DNA of 64,000 bases from Gulosibacter sp. 10 (GTDB taxonomy: Bacteria; Actinomycetota; Actinomycetes; Actinomycetales; Microbacteriaceae), in the NCBI RefSeq assembly GCF_900163695.1, contig NZ_FUIC01000011.1, forward strand, positions 124,001 to 188,000, given 5' to 3'. Below the pieces are notes generated by a model that was not told the origin of the DNA, did not search any database, and saw only the letters and a program-made list of their open reading frames with translations. Shown here one piece after another: positions 40,830 through 49,226 of this stretch. A program made the translations under genes and the position numbers. The stretch's first letter is position 1. The number at the start of each line of letters is the position of its first letter.

Positions 40830-40882
40830 GGGGCGAATAGCCTGCTCGATCTTGTAGGCGCCGCCGCTCGGCTATTCGTCCC
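40830..40882 (+). repeat. 53-bp palindromic element, copy F
   Basis: Consensus arms GGGGCGAATAGCC and GGCTATTCGTCCC. The 5' flank GCGGTTCGCCCGGTTC is shared exactly with copy J. Confidence 0.9.
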
Positions 40883-40941
40883 GGATGCGGTGTGAACGGG
40901 CTCGGGTGCGGGCGGGGAGCGGTGTATGGGATGTCCGGTTT

Positions 40942-40994
40942 GGGGTGAATAGCCTATTCGGCGGAGTATGCGGTGCCGCCCGGCTATTCCTCCC
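40942..40994 (+). repeat. 53-bp palindromic element, copy G
   Basis: Arms GGGGTGAATAGCC and GGCTATTCCTCCC. The centre contains GGCGG...CCGCC, which would lengthen the stem. The 3' flank GATGCTGTCGGGGC recurs, from ATG on, after copies I and J. Confidence 0.88.
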
Positions 40995-41164
40995 GATGCT
41001 GTCGGGGCGGCGGACCGCTGAGCCGGTAGGAAGCTGGTTTGAGTGCCTGGGCTCCTGGGCTCCTGGGCTGCCGGTTCGAGTGGCTGAGCCCCTGGGCTGC
41101 TGGTTCGAATGGCCGGGCTGCCGGTCGGCTGGTTCGGCGGGCGGCCGGTTCTGGCACCCGGTTC

Positions 41165-41217
41165 GGGGCGAATAGCCTCACCGCGTCGGTGGGCGGGTTC
41201 GCTCGGCTATTCGCCCA
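41165..41217 (+). repeat. 53-bp palindromic element, copy H
   Basis: Arms GGGGCGAATAGCC and GGCTATTCGCCCA. The centre shares GGGTTCGCTC with copy E. Confidence 0.88.
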
Positions 41218-41414
41218 GTCCTGGCCCCGGTCGCCCACGATCGGTGCCCGCGCTCCGCCGAGGGCGCCCTCCGCAGCCCGGCATCCTGCGACCCACCTCC
41301 GCCACGGGCGCCTCTCCGCCGATGGCCTCCTGCCGAGGAGGTCCGGCGGCAGTAGTCCGGCCGGGGAAGTCTGCCGGGGAGGCCCTGCCGGGGGCATCCG
41401 GTCAAGGCAGGAGC

Positions 41415-41442
41415 TTTGCGTTCTTTGCGCAAAGAACGCAAA
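41415..41442. promoter_or_regulatory. Perfect 28-bp palindrome, probable LacI-family operator
   Basis: TTTGCGTTCTTTGC is followed directly by its exact reverse complement. The centre TTTGCGCAAA has the CG core usual for LacI-family sites. It ends 6 bases before a -35 box and so could block the promoter. The regulator gene is the third gene of the same operon. Confidence 0.7.
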
Positions 41443-41447
41443 TTTCA

Positions 41448-41476
41448 TTGTCGCGCCTTCGCTTCCTCCATAGGCT
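41448..41476 (+). promoter_or_regulatory. Promoter of the ggt-MHS-lacI operon
   Basis: TTGTCG at 41448-41453, a 17-bp spacer and TAGGCT at 41471-41476. The start of transcription should be near 41483, about 30 nt before the ATG. Confidence 0.6.
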
Positions 41477-41511
41477 CCCCGGACCTGCAACGGAGCGGAA
41501 GGAAGACCCGG

Positions 41512-43284
41512 ATGCATGCACATTCGACGGAGAGGCCGGCGATCGCGACTCGCGAGAATCGCGGCTCGGGAACAGTGGTGGCGCCGCACGACCAGGCGGT
41601 GCAGGCCGGGCTGGCCATGTACGAGCGAGGCGGCAACGCCGTGGATGCGGCAGTGGCCGCGGCGCTCGTGAGCGGGGTGATCGAGCCCACAGAGACGACC
41701 CTTGCGGGGAGCGGCTTCGCGATTCTCGCCGAGGAGGGCCGCGAGCCGGTCGAGATCGATTTCGGGCCGACGGCGCCCCTCGCCGCATCGCCCGGGATGT
41801 TCGAACTCGAGGAGCCGGGCCGGGGCGCCGAACCGGCCGTGCTCGGGCTCGCACCGGTGGTCGGCAACGCCAACGTGGACGGGCCGCTCGCCTCGGGCGT
41901 GCCCAGGACGCTGCTGGGGCTCACGACCGCGCAGGAGCGGTTCGGCGCGCTCCCGCGCGAGGCCGTCTTCGGCCCCGCCATCGAGGCCGCCCACTCGGGG
42001 TACCGACCGGACGCCTGGCACATCACGGCCGCGTTGAGCGATATCGAGCGGCTGCGCGCCGACCCGATGGCCCGCCGGGTGTTCCTCGACGACCGCGGTC
42101 TGCCGAAGGGCGCGGCCACGGCTGCCGGCTACGGGCGGACGTTCGGCGAGTACCCGCCGATCATGCAGCCGGAGCTCGGCCGCACCCTGGAGCTCGTCGC
42201 CGACCGCGGAGCGGATTGCCTCACCCGCGGGGAGATCGCAGAGGCGCTCGCGGCATCCTCGCGCGAGCGGGGCGGCATCCTCGCCGCCGAGGACCTCGAG
42301 CGCTCGGCGCCGCGAATCCGCGAGGCCCGCCTCCTGCGGTATCGGGAGGCGGTCGTCGCCGCCTCGCACGCGCCCTCGGGCGCCCTCACCGAGCTGCAGG
42401 CCCTCGCGATCTGGCAGCGCGCGAGGCCCGAGCCAGCCCTGCCGGCCGACTCGGGGGAGGGCCTGCGCGCCCTCTCCCTCGCCCTCCGGCACGCGTTCGC
42501 CGACCGCTATCACTGGCTCGGCGACCAGGCGCTCCGCCCCGTTCCCGTCGACGAGCTGCTCTCGGACGAGTACGCCGCGGAGCTCGCGCGACTCGTCGAG
42601 CAGGGCCAGGACGTCCTCGGCTGGGCCGCCGGCGCCCCCTGGCTCACGTACGCCTCCCACGCCGTGCACGATCCGTGGCGGCACGCGGGGGAGGATGCGG
42701 AGACGCCCGTCTGGCGTCCCGCCGGGGCGAACGGCCCGACGAGCGGTACCACCCACGTCTCGGCAGCGGATGCCGAGGGCAGGGTGATCAGCATCACTCA
42801 CACCGCGGCGAACCACTTCGGCAGCGGCATCGTCTGCCCCCGCACGGGGCTCCTCCTCGACTCGTCGATGGCCTGGTTCAACGCCGCTCCCGGCGCCGCG
42901 AACAGCATCGCCCCCGGTGCGAGGGCGCTCGCGAACATGGGCCCCGTCGTGGTGCTCCACGGCGACGGGACGAAGAGCGCGATCGGCGCCTCGGGCGGAC
43001 GGCGGATCGTCAGCGCCGTCGCGCAGCTCGTCATCGCGCTCGTCGACGGCGGGATGACGGCGGCGGACGCCCTCGCGACGCCGCGCATCGACGCGAGCGG
43101 CCCCTCGCTGATCCTGCCCCAGTCGCTGCAGCGGCACGCGGGCCGCGTCTCCGACCTCGGGCTGCGGATCATCCCCGAGTCGAACGACCCCTATCCCATG
43201 GACTTCAGCCGCCCGAACATCGCACGGGCTCTGGGCGACGGCCGCACGGAGTCCGCGATCGCGGCCTCGCAGCACAACTCGTAG
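41512..43284 (+). CDS. ggt: Gamma-glutamyltransferase-family Ntn hydrolase, no signal peptide
   Basis: A 590-residue GGT-family protein that should self-cleave before the catalytic Thr413, in the motif SGTTHVSAADAEGRVIS. It has the N-terminal VAPHDQAVQAGLAMYERGGNAVDAAVAAAL and late SSMAWFN and GPVVVLHGDGTKSAIGASGGRRI. Members cleave gamma-glutamyl bonds or act as acylases on related amides. There is no signal peptide, so the enzyme should work in the cytoplasm on an imported compound. The ATG at 41512 follows GGAAGGAAG. It is first in an operon with an MHS transporter and a LacI regulator. Confidence 0.88.
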   Translation: MHAHSTERPAIATRENRGSGTVVAPHDQAVQAGLAMYERGGNAVDAAVAAALVSGVIEPTETTLAGSGFAILAEEGREPVEIDFGPTAPLAASPGMFELEEPGRGAEPAVLGLAPVVGNANVDGPLASGVPRTLLGLTTAQERFGALPREAVFGPAIEAAHSGYRPDAWHITAALSDIERLRADPMARRVFLDDRGLPKGAATAAGYGRTFGEYPPIMQPELGRTLELVADRGADCLTRGEIAEALAASSRERGGILAAEDLERSAPRIREARLLRYREAVVAASHAPSGALTELQALAIWQRARPEPALPADSGEGLRALSLALRHAFADRYHWLGDQALRPVPVDELLSDEYAAELARLVEQGQDVLGWAAGAPWLTYASHAVHDPWRHAGEDAETPVWRPAGANGPTSGTTHVSAADAEGRVISITHTAANHFGSGIVCPRTGLLLDSSMAWFNAAPGAANSIAPGARALANMGPVVVLHGDGTKSAIGASGGRRIVSAVAQLVIALVDGGMTAADALATPRIDASGPSLILPQSLQRHAGRVSDLGLRIIPESNDPYPMDFSRPNIARALGDGRTESAIAASQHNS

Positions 43285-43295
43285 AAGGCGAAATC

Positions 43296-44603
43296 ATGCA
43301 CACGACCACAGACCACGACTCGACGAAACCGCTCACCGACGTCACAGCCACCAAGACGTTCCTCGTCTCGGGCATCGGCACGGCCCTCGAGTACTACGAC
43401 TTCCTCATCTACGGCCTCGCCGCCGGCCTCGTCTTCAACGTGGTGTTCTTCCCGGAGGTCGACCCGATCATCGGCACGCTCTACGCGTTCGCCGCCTTCG
43501 GCACCGGCTTCCTCGCCCGCCCGCTGGGCGGCGTCATCATCGGCCACTTCGGCGACCGCATCGGGCGGCGGCCGATGCTCGTGCTGACGCTCATCACGAT
43601 GGGCGTCTCGACGCTGGCGATCGGGTTCCTGCCGACCTACGCCACGATCGGCATCTGGGCGCCGATCCTGCTCGTGCTCCTGCGCCTCGTCCAGGGCTTC
43701 GCGGCGGGCGGGGAATGGGGCGGCGCGGCGCTGTTCGGCCTCGAGAACGCGCCATCGAACCGCCGCGGCCTGTGGGGCAGCTTCACCAGCATGGGCATCG
43801 GCCTCGGCACGCTCATCGGCACCGGCGTCTTCGCCATCACGAGCGCAGTCGCGGGCGGCGACCTCGTGGAGTTCGCGTGGCGCATCCCGTTCTGGCTCGG
43901 CGGCGTGCTCGTGATCATCGGTCTGCTGGCACGGCTCAGCATGCCGAGCGAGGAACCGGTCAAGACCTCGGATTCGGGCACCATCCCCTTCGTCGAGATG
44001 TTCAAGAAGCACCCCAAGCAGATCTTCCTCGTGCTCGGCGTCAGCTACGGCTACAACACGATCGCGTACATCGGCTTCACCTTCTTCCTGTCGTACCTCA
44101 CCTCGCTCGGCTACGACTCGACGCAGGCGCTCATCGGCCAGCTCGCCTACAGCGCGGTCCTCGTCGCGAGCGCGCCGCTGTGCGCGCTGTGGTCGGACGT
44201 GATCGGCCGCAAGAAGGTGATGGTGATCGGCGGCGTCTCGATGGCGGTGTTCCTGTTCATCTATTTCCCGATGGTGGGCACGATGAGCGTGGCGATGGCG
44301 ACGATCGCGTTCGGGATCACCGGCCTGCTGACGGGCATCACGCAGGGCCCCATCCCCACGTTCTCGGGCGAGCAGTTCCCCTCGCACCTGCGCTACAGCG
44401 GCATGTCCGCGGGCTACCAGATCGGCGCGGCGCTCGGCGGCGGCACGGCATCGTTCATCGCCACCTGGCTGCTCGTGGTGTTCGACGGCAACCCGGTCTC
44501 GGTGGCGGTGTACGGTGCATTCGTGATGCTCGTGCTGATCCTCTGCTCGCTCGGCCTGCGGGAGACGCATCGGGTACCGACGGAGGAGATCAACGCCGGA
44601 TAG
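43296..44603 (+). CDS. MHS-family MFS metabolite:proton symporter
   Basis: A 435-residue twelve-TM transporter of the metabolite:H+ symporter branch of the MFS. The family start is GIGTALEYYDFLIYGLAAGLVFN. The loop 2-3 motif is GHFGDRIGRRPMLVLTL and the TM4-5 region reads RLVQGFAAGGEWGGAALF. Substrates in the family are dicarboxylates, shikimate, betaines and similar. It lies 11 bases behind ggt, so it probably brings in the substrate for that enzyme. Confidence 0.9.
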   Translation: MHTTTDHDSTKPLTDVTATKTFLVSGIGTALEYYDFLIYGLAAGLVFNVVFFPEVDPIIGTLYAFAAFGTGFLARPLGGVIIGHFGDRIGRRPMLVLTLITMGVSTLAIGFLPTYATIGIWAPILLVLLRLVQGFAAGGEWGGAALFGLENAPSNRRGLWGSFTSMGIGLGTLIGTGVFAITSAVAGGDLVEFAWRIPFWLGGVLVIIGLLARLSMPSEEPVKTSDSGTIPFVEMFKKHPKQIFLVLGVSYGYNTIAYIGFTFFLSYLTSLGYDSTQALIGQLAYSAVLVASAPLCALWSDVIGRKKVMVIGGVSMAVFLFIYFPMVGTMSVAMATIAFGITGLLTGITQGPIPTFSGEQFPSHLRYSGMSAGYQIGAALGGGTASFIATWLLVVFDGNPVSVAVYGAFVMLVLILCSLGLRETHRVPTEEINAG

Positions 44604-44629
44604 CCCGGGCCCGGGCGCTGGGAGGGATG

Positions 44630-45613
44630 ATGGCGCATGCGCGACTCGCGGATGTCGCGGAGCACGCGGGGGTGTCGACGACGACCGCCTCGCAGGTCTT
44701 CTCCGGCAAGCGACCCGTGTCGGCGGACACGCGCAGGCGCGTGCTCGAATCCGCCGCGGCCCTCGGCTACCGGCCCAAGGGGCGCACCGGCACCATCGGC
44801 GTGCTGGTGCGCCCCGCCGAGGCGGTCACGAGCTTTCTCGCGGGGACGACCTCGTTCTCGACCATCACGGGCGCGGTGACGCTCGGACTCCTCAACGCCG
44901 GCTACACCGCGTTCGTCTCGAGCTCGCACGCCGAGTTGACCGCCATCGCCGCGAGGCTCGACGGCGCCGTGGTGCTGCACCCGAACTTCGAGGACGAGAC
45001 GCTGCACGAGCTCGAGTCCCGCCGCATCCCGGTCGTGGCCTTCGACCGGGACCCGTCCGGCTCGTCCTTCGAGTGGTGGGTCGGCATCAACTACTTCTCG
45101 TCCTTCATCCGACTCATCCAGCACATCCACGCCACGGGCGGCGACACCATCGGGCTCATCATCGGGGAGACCGACAACATGTACCGCCGCTCCATCCTGC
45201 AGGCCTACTCCGCGCTCGCGGTCTCGTCCGGCAACCGGCAGCTCATCCGGGTGGCCGACAACGACGAGGGCGTCGAGGGTGCGAGGGCCGCCGCCACGAG
45301 GCTGCTGGAGGCGAACCCCGACTGCAACGCCATCCTCACCTCGTCCAGCGTCTTCGCCGCGGGCGCCGAGGCGGCGGTGACGCGGCGCGGGCTCTCGGTG
45401 CCGGAGGACGTGCGCATCGCCTCGGTGCTCGACGGCGCGCCGGCCGAGACCGCCGCCTGTCCGATCACGAGCCTGCGGCTCGACACCACGGCGATCGCCT
45501 CGCGCGTGGTGGAGGTGCTGGAGGAGCGCTTCCGCGACGGCGAGCCTCCCGTGGTGCATCAGTGCATCCCGCTGGAGCTGGTCGTGCGCGGCTCCACGGC
45601 CCGCGCAGGATGA
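44630..45613 (+). CDS. LacI-family transcriptional regulator
   Basis: A 327-residue regulator with an N-terminal LacI helix-turn-helix (RLADVAEHAGVSTTTASQVFSG), hinge (RRRVLESAAALGYRPKG) and a periplasmic-binding-protein-like ligand domain. The second of two adjacent ATGs (44630) is better spaced from GGAGGG than 44627. As the last gene of the ggt operon it probably binds the 28-bp palindrome ahead of ggt and regulates its own operon. That link is inferred from position and the CG-centred site. Confidence 0.9.
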   Translation: MAHARLADVAEHAGVSTTTASQVFSGKRPVSADTRRRVLESAAALGYRPKGRTGTIGVLVRPAEAVTSFLAGTTSFSTITGAVTLGLLNAGYTAFVSSSHAELTAIAARLDGAVVLHPNFEDETLHELESRRIPVVAFDRDPSGSSFEWWVGINYFSSFIRLIQHIHATGGDTIGLIIGETDNMYRRSILQAYSALAVSSGNRQLIRVADNDEGVEGARAAATRLLEANPDCNAILTSSSVFAAGAEAAVTRRGLSVPEDVRIASVLDGAPAETAACPITSLRLDTTAIASRVVEVLEERFRDGEPPVVHQCIPLELVVRGSTARAG

Positions 45614-45669
45614 TTCGGCGCCTGACGCCCCGCGCCCGACATCGGCGCCCGGCGTCGGCCTGCTCTTCG

Positions 45670-45722
45670 GGGGCGAATAGCCGGGCGGGCAGGATATGCG
45701 CGGCCGCCCGGCTATTCGCCCC
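45670..45722 (+). repeat. 53-bp palindromic element, copy I
   Basis: Arms GGGGCGAATAGCC and GGCTATTCGCCCC. The centre begins GGGCGG and ends CCGCCC, so the stem can extend to about 19 bp. Confidence 0.9.
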
Positions 45723-45725
45723 AAT

Positions 45726-45761
45726 GCTGTCGGGGCTGTCGGGGCTGTCGGGGCTGTCGGG
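45726..45761. repeat. 9-bp tandem repeat (GCTGTCGGG)4
   Basis: Four exact 9-bp units start immediately after copy I, with a decayed fifth. The same GCTGTCGGGG follows copies G and J once. Confidence 0.9.
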
Positions 45762-45877
45762 GCGTCGGGTCGGTGGGCCGGCGGGCCGGCGGGAAGCCGG
45801 TTTGGGCGGCGGGACTGCCGGGATGCCGGTTTGCGTGGCCGGGATGCCGGGCGGCTGCTCGGCGGTTCGCCCGGTTC

Positions 45878-45930
45878 GGGGCGAATAGCCTGCTCGGTCC
45901 CGTATGCGCCGCTGCCCGGCTATTCGTCCC
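45878..45930 (+). repeat. 53-bp palindromic element, copy J
   Basis: Consensus arms. The flank and first part of the centre, GTTCGGGGCGAATAGCCTG, match copy F over its whole length. Confidence 0.9.
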
Positions 45931-45979
45931 ACTAATGCTGTCGGGGCCGGCACGGAGCGGGTGTGATGTGCAGCCGTTT

Positions 45980-46032
45980 CGGGGCGTAGAGCTCGGCAGA
46001 ACGGATATATGCCGCCGCCCGGCTATTCACCC
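45980..46032 (+). repeat. 53-bp palindromic element, copy K
   Basis: The left arm is GGGGCGTAGAGCT and the right arm GGCTATTCACCCT. It is the most decayed full-length copy, yet the outer length is still 53 bp. Confidence 0.75.
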
Positions 46033-46170
46033 TGATCCGGCACTCTCGGCCGTCCGCCCCGATCCGGCACTCCCGGCCGCCTGCCCCGATCCAGCACCGC
46101 GGCTGCTCAGCCCGATCCAGCACTCCCGGCCGTCCGCCCCGATCCGGCACCCTCGGCACTCCCGGCCGCC
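46033..46170. repeat. Tandem array of five 26-28 bp units
   Basis: GATCC(G/A)GCAC-type units start at about 46033, 46060, 46088, 46114 and 46141. The array begins directly at the end of copy K. Confidence 0.75.
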
Positions 46171-46219
46171 CACCCCGACCCGCCGAGCTCCGCGCGGCGC
46201 AGCCGAACGCCCCGGCGCC

Positions 46220-47740
46220 CTACTGGACCACCGAGGTCAGCCGGCACAGGTCGTCGAAGGCGACGTGCATCCGCGGCCGCGCGAGCCACTCGTCGAGGGT
46301 GAGCTTGCGGGAGTGCACGCGGTAGAAGTGCTCGACCCAGGCCATCCGCTCCGCGAAGCGCTGGCCGTACACGATGAGCATCATCTCGGCGTTGAGCGTG
46401 AACGAGCGCATGTCCATGTTGCTCGAGCCGACCATGCTCACCTCGCCGTCCACCGTCATGTGCTTCGAGTGCAGGATGTACGGCGCCCGGTAGAGCCACA
46501 CGTGCACGCCCACGCGCAGCAGCTCCTCGTAGTAGGACTGCTGCGCGTGCTGCGTGAACAGCTGGTCGCCCACCTCCGAGACGTGCAGGTGCACCTCCAC
46601 GCCCCGCTGCACGGCGGTGGTGATCGCGTAGCGCATCGAGTCGTCGGGGGCGAAGTAGGGGGAGGCGATGACCACGCGCTCGCGGGCCTGGTAGAGCAGC
46701 TGCGCGAAGAGGCGGAGGTTGTTCTCGTGCTCGTAGCCCGGGCCGGAGGGGACGAGCTGGCAGTCGTGCAGCTCGACCTCGTGGCCGGCCGCACGGTCGG
46801 AGGCGTCGAGATCGGCGAACTCGAGCGTCGTGGGGTCCTCGCCGTCCTCCGCGAGGTGCCCGGTCTCGACGTACCAGTCGGAGCGGAACACCGCGTCGAC
46901 GCCCAGCGCCATCGGCCCCGCCACGCGCAGCATGAGGTCCTGCCAGAGCATCTGCCCGTGCTGCCGGTTCGGCTTGCGGTGGTAGTCGCGGGCGATGAGG
47001 TTCTGCGAGCCCATCCACGCAACCCGGCCGTCGACGACGACGAGCTTGCGGTGGTTGCGCAGGTCGATGCGCTGCCAGCCGCTCTCCCAGGGCCAGATCG
47101 AGTAGAGGCGGTGCCATTCGCAGCCGATCGCGTCGAGCCGCCGCTTGAGCCGGCGGTAGCCCGGGTAGCGGAACGAGCCCACCTGGTCGTAGAGCACGCG
47201 CACCGTGACGCCCCGCCGCACGGCGCGCTCGAGGGCGTCGAAGAAGCCCTCGGTGACCTCGTCGTAGCCCATCGCGTAGAAGATGACGTGCACGTAGTCC
47301 TGCGCGCGGTCGATCTCGGCGGCCATGGCGTCGATCGTCTCGTCGTAGGAGGTCTTGATCTCGAGCCGGTTGCCCGACAGGTGGGGGATGGCGGTGAGGT
47401 TCTCCGCGAGCTGCGAGATGGGTCGCAGCTGCTCGGGGATGGGCGTCAGCCCCACCTCGTTGCGGAGCTGCTCGGTGGCGCTCCGCAGGATCTGCTCGAA
47501 CTCGGCCTGCCTGCGCCGACGGAACTTCGGCAGGTGGTTCGTGCCGAACAGCAGGAACAGCAGCAGCCCCACGTAGGGGATGAGGGCGATCGCGAGCAGC
47601 CAGGCCACCGAGGTCATCGGGCGCCGGTTGTGGCCGATCGTGAACAGCGTCACGATCACGATGAGGATGTTCACGGCGTAGAGCACGCCGATCGTCACGA
47701 GATTCGCGGTGTCGGAGAAGAACGCGAACGGACCGATCAC
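46220..47740 (-). CDS. cls: Cardiolipin synthase
   Basis: A 506-residue phospholipase D-family membrane enzyme that joins two phosphatidylglycerols. Two N-terminal membrane helices form the PLDc_N segment. Two HKD motifs follow: the first in LRNHRKLVVVDGRVAWMG and the second in LHSKHMTVDGEVSMVGSSNMD. Length is typical. The GTG start at 47740 is preceded by an AAAGG. It converges on the repeat-filled gap behind the LacI gene. Confidence 0.93.
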   Translation of the reverse strand: MIGPFAFFSDTANLVTIGVLYAVNILIVIVTLFTIGHNRRPMTSVAWLLAIALIPYVGLLLFLLFGTNHLPKFRRRRQAEFEQILRSATEQLRNEVGLTPIPEQLRPISQLAENLTAIPHLSGNRLEIKTSYDETIDAMAAEIDRAQDYVHVIFYAMGYDEVTEGFFDALERAVRRGVTVRVLYDQVGSFRYPGYRRLKRRLDAIGCEWHRLYSIWPWESGWQRIDLRNHRKLVVVDGRVAWMGSQNLIARDYHRKPNRQHGQMLWQDLMLRVAGPMALGVDAVFRSDWYVETGHLAEDGEDPTTLEFADLDASDRAAGHEVELHDCQLVPSGPGYEHENNLRLFAQLLYQARERVVIASPYFAPDDSMRYAITTAVQRGVEVHLHVSEVGDQLFTQHAQQSYYEELLRVGVHVWLYRAPYILHSKHMTVDGEVSMVGSSNMDMRSFTLNAEMMLIVYGQRFAERMAWVEHFYRVHSRKLTLDEWLARPRMHVAFDDLCRLTSVVQ

Positions 47741-47788
47741 GCGGTCGCCTTTCGGGAGCGGTCGATCACGGCCTCCTTCGGGGCCGGA

Positions 47789-48277
47789 TCAGCGGAAGTT
47801 GATGAACTGGAGGTCGATCTCGACATCGGCCCCCTTGAGCAGCTGGATGGCGGCCTGCAGGTCGTCGCGGCTCTTCGACTGCACGCGCAGCTCGTCGCCC
47901 TGGATCTGCGACTTCACCGATTTGGGCGCCTCGTCGCGGATGAGCTTGGACAGCTTCTTCGCGTTCGGCTGGTCGATGCCCTCCTTGATGCCCGCCTCGA
48001 TGCGGTACTCCTTGCCCGAGGCGTAGGGGTCGCCGCTGTCGAGCGACTTGAGGGAGATGCCGCGGCGGATGAGCTTGGACTGCAGCACGTCGAGCGCCGC
48101 CTTCACGCGCTCCTCGCTCACGGCCTTGAGCAGGATCCGGGTGTCGTTCAGGTCGATGGACGCGTTCGCGTCCTTGAAGTCGTAGCGCTGGGAGAGCTCC
48201 TTGGCCGCCTGGTTGACCGCGTTGGCGACCTCCTGGTGGTCGACCTTGCTCACGACGTCGAATGAAGAATCAGCCAT
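47789..48277 (-). CDS. yajQ: YajQ-family nucleotide-binding protein
   Basis: A 162-residue member of the YajQ (UPF0234) family. It starts [20 protein letters not shown], has [17 protein letters not shown], and ends with [15 protein letters not shown] and LQFINFR, all strongly conserved. Members bind nucleotides, c-di-GMP in some bacteria, and influence gene expression. Whether this copy binds c-di-GMP is not known. It is a single gene with a leaderless-type promoter. Confidence 0.93.
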   Translation of the reverse strand: MADSSFDVVSKVDHQEVANAVNQAAKELSQRYDFKDANASIDLNDTRILLKAVSEERVKAALDVLQSKLIRRGISLKSLDSGDPYASGKEYRIEAGIKEGIDQPNAKKLSKLIRDEAPKSVKSQIQGDELRVQSKSRDDLQAAIQLLKGADVEIDLQFINFR

Positions 48278-48283
48278 GGGCAC

Positions 48284-48289
48284 ATGGTA
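48284..48289 (-). promoter_or_regulatory. -10 box of leaderless yajQ promoter
   Basis: TACCAT on the minus strand lies 6 nt before the ATG at 48277. Confidence 0.5.
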
Positions 48290-48407
48290 CGTGGCGCGCC
48301 CGGGGTTTGCGCGTGCGCGGCGGGTCGCCCGGCGGACGTACAGTTGCCCTGTCGACGCGGCGCTGCCCGTCGGGGTGCGAGCCACGGGCCGAGTGGGGAG
48401 GTCGAGG

Positions 48408-49196
48408 ATGAACGAGGTGCTGTTCGCGTTCCTGCTGACCCTCGCCGCGGGGCTGTCCACGGTGCTGGGCGCGGGCCTGGGGGTGCTCGGCAAGGGCACC
48501 TCGGTCAAGACGCTCTCGCTCGGGCTGGGCTTCTCGGCCGGTGTCATGATCTACGTCTCACTCATGGAGCTGCTGCCCGAGGGCCTCGCCTCGCTGCAGG
48601 GCGAGTTCGGCTCGGCGCCGGGCGCGTGGATCGGGCTCGCGTGCTTCTTCGGCGGCATCGCCGTGATCGCGATCATCGACAAGCTCGTGCCCGAGTCGGT
48701 GAACCCGCACGAGCCGTCCTCGATCGAGAGCTCGCAGCGCAGGCACGCGCTGATGCGCACGGGGCTGCTCACGGCCGCCGCGCTCGCGATCCACAACTTC
48801 CCGGAGGGGTTCGCGACCTTCATCGCCGCGCTGCAGGAGCCGGGCATCGCGATCGGCGTGGCCGTGGCCATCGCCATCCACAACATCCCGGAGGGGCTCG
48901 CGGTCTCGATCCCCGTCTACCAGGCGACGGGCTCGCGCAGACGCGGGTTCCTGCTCGCGGCGGCCTCGGGCCTGGCCGAGCCGGCGGGCGCGCTGGTCGG
49001 CTACCTCATCCTCATGCCGTTCATGTCGGATGCGCTGTTCGGCGGGGTCTTCGCCGCGATCGCGGGTGTGATGGTGTTCATCTCGCTCGACGAGCTGCTG
49101 CCGGCCGCGCACGAGTTCGGCGAGCACCACCTGGCCGTGTACGGGGTGATCGCCGGCATGGCGGTCATGGCCGTCAGCCTCGTGCTGTTCCTGTAG
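48408..49196 (+). CDS. zupT: ZIP-family metal transporter (ZupT-like)
   Basis: A 262-residue eight-TM ZIP transporter for zinc and related divalent metals. The metal-site helices are [20 protein letters not shown] and [20 protein letters not shown], both with the HNxPEG signature, plus SLMELLPEG and [16 protein letters not shown]. The ATG at 48408 follows GGGGAGGTCGAGG. No Zur site was recognised upstream. Confidence 0.93.
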   Translation: MNEVLFAFLLTLAAGLSTVLGAGLGVLGKGTSVKTLSLGLGFSAGVMIYVSLMELLPEGLASLQGEFGSAPGAWIGLACFFGGIAVIAIIDKLVPESVNPHEPSSIESSQRRHALMRTGLLTAAALAIHNFPEGFATFIAALQEPGIAIGVAVAIAIHNIPEGLAVSIPVYQATGSRRRGFLLAAASGLAEPAGALVGYLILMPFMSDALFGGVFAAIAGVMVFISLDELLPAAHEFGEHHLAVYGVIAGMAVMAVSLVLFL

Positions 49197-49226
49197 CCGA
49201 GCCGGCGCATCCGCCGGGGGCCGGGG

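Larger units (their letters stand above)
40597..41511 (+). other. Gene-free gap with four 53-bp palindromic elements and the ggt promoter
   Basis: About 915 bases without a supported gene between fprA and ggt. Four copies of the palindromic element are separated by imperfect repeats of the type CTGGGCTGCTGGTTCGAGTGGC (about 41030-41160). The last 100 bases hold the 28-bp operator and promoter of the next operon. Confidence 0.75.
45614..46219. other. Gene-free gap between convergent genes with three palindromic elements and two tandem arrays
   Basis: About 600 bases between lacI and the cardiolipin synthase gene. It contains palindromic copies I, J and K, a 9-bp tandem array and an array of 26-28 bp units. 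No supported gene. Confidence 0.75.

Noticed and set aside
40885-41473. Small genes in the fprA-ggt gap
   Set aside because: The candidate frames run across palindromic elements and imperfect repeats, with Trp/Gly/Arg-rich composition and no conserved pattern.
41109-43295. Very long N-terminal extension of the MHS transporter
   Set aside because: The frame is an antisense-like shadow of ggt. The real start is the ATG at 43296 directly after the ggt stop.
45696-45935. 79-residue gene in the lacI-cls gap
   Set aside because: It is made of the 9-bp array and two palindromic elements.
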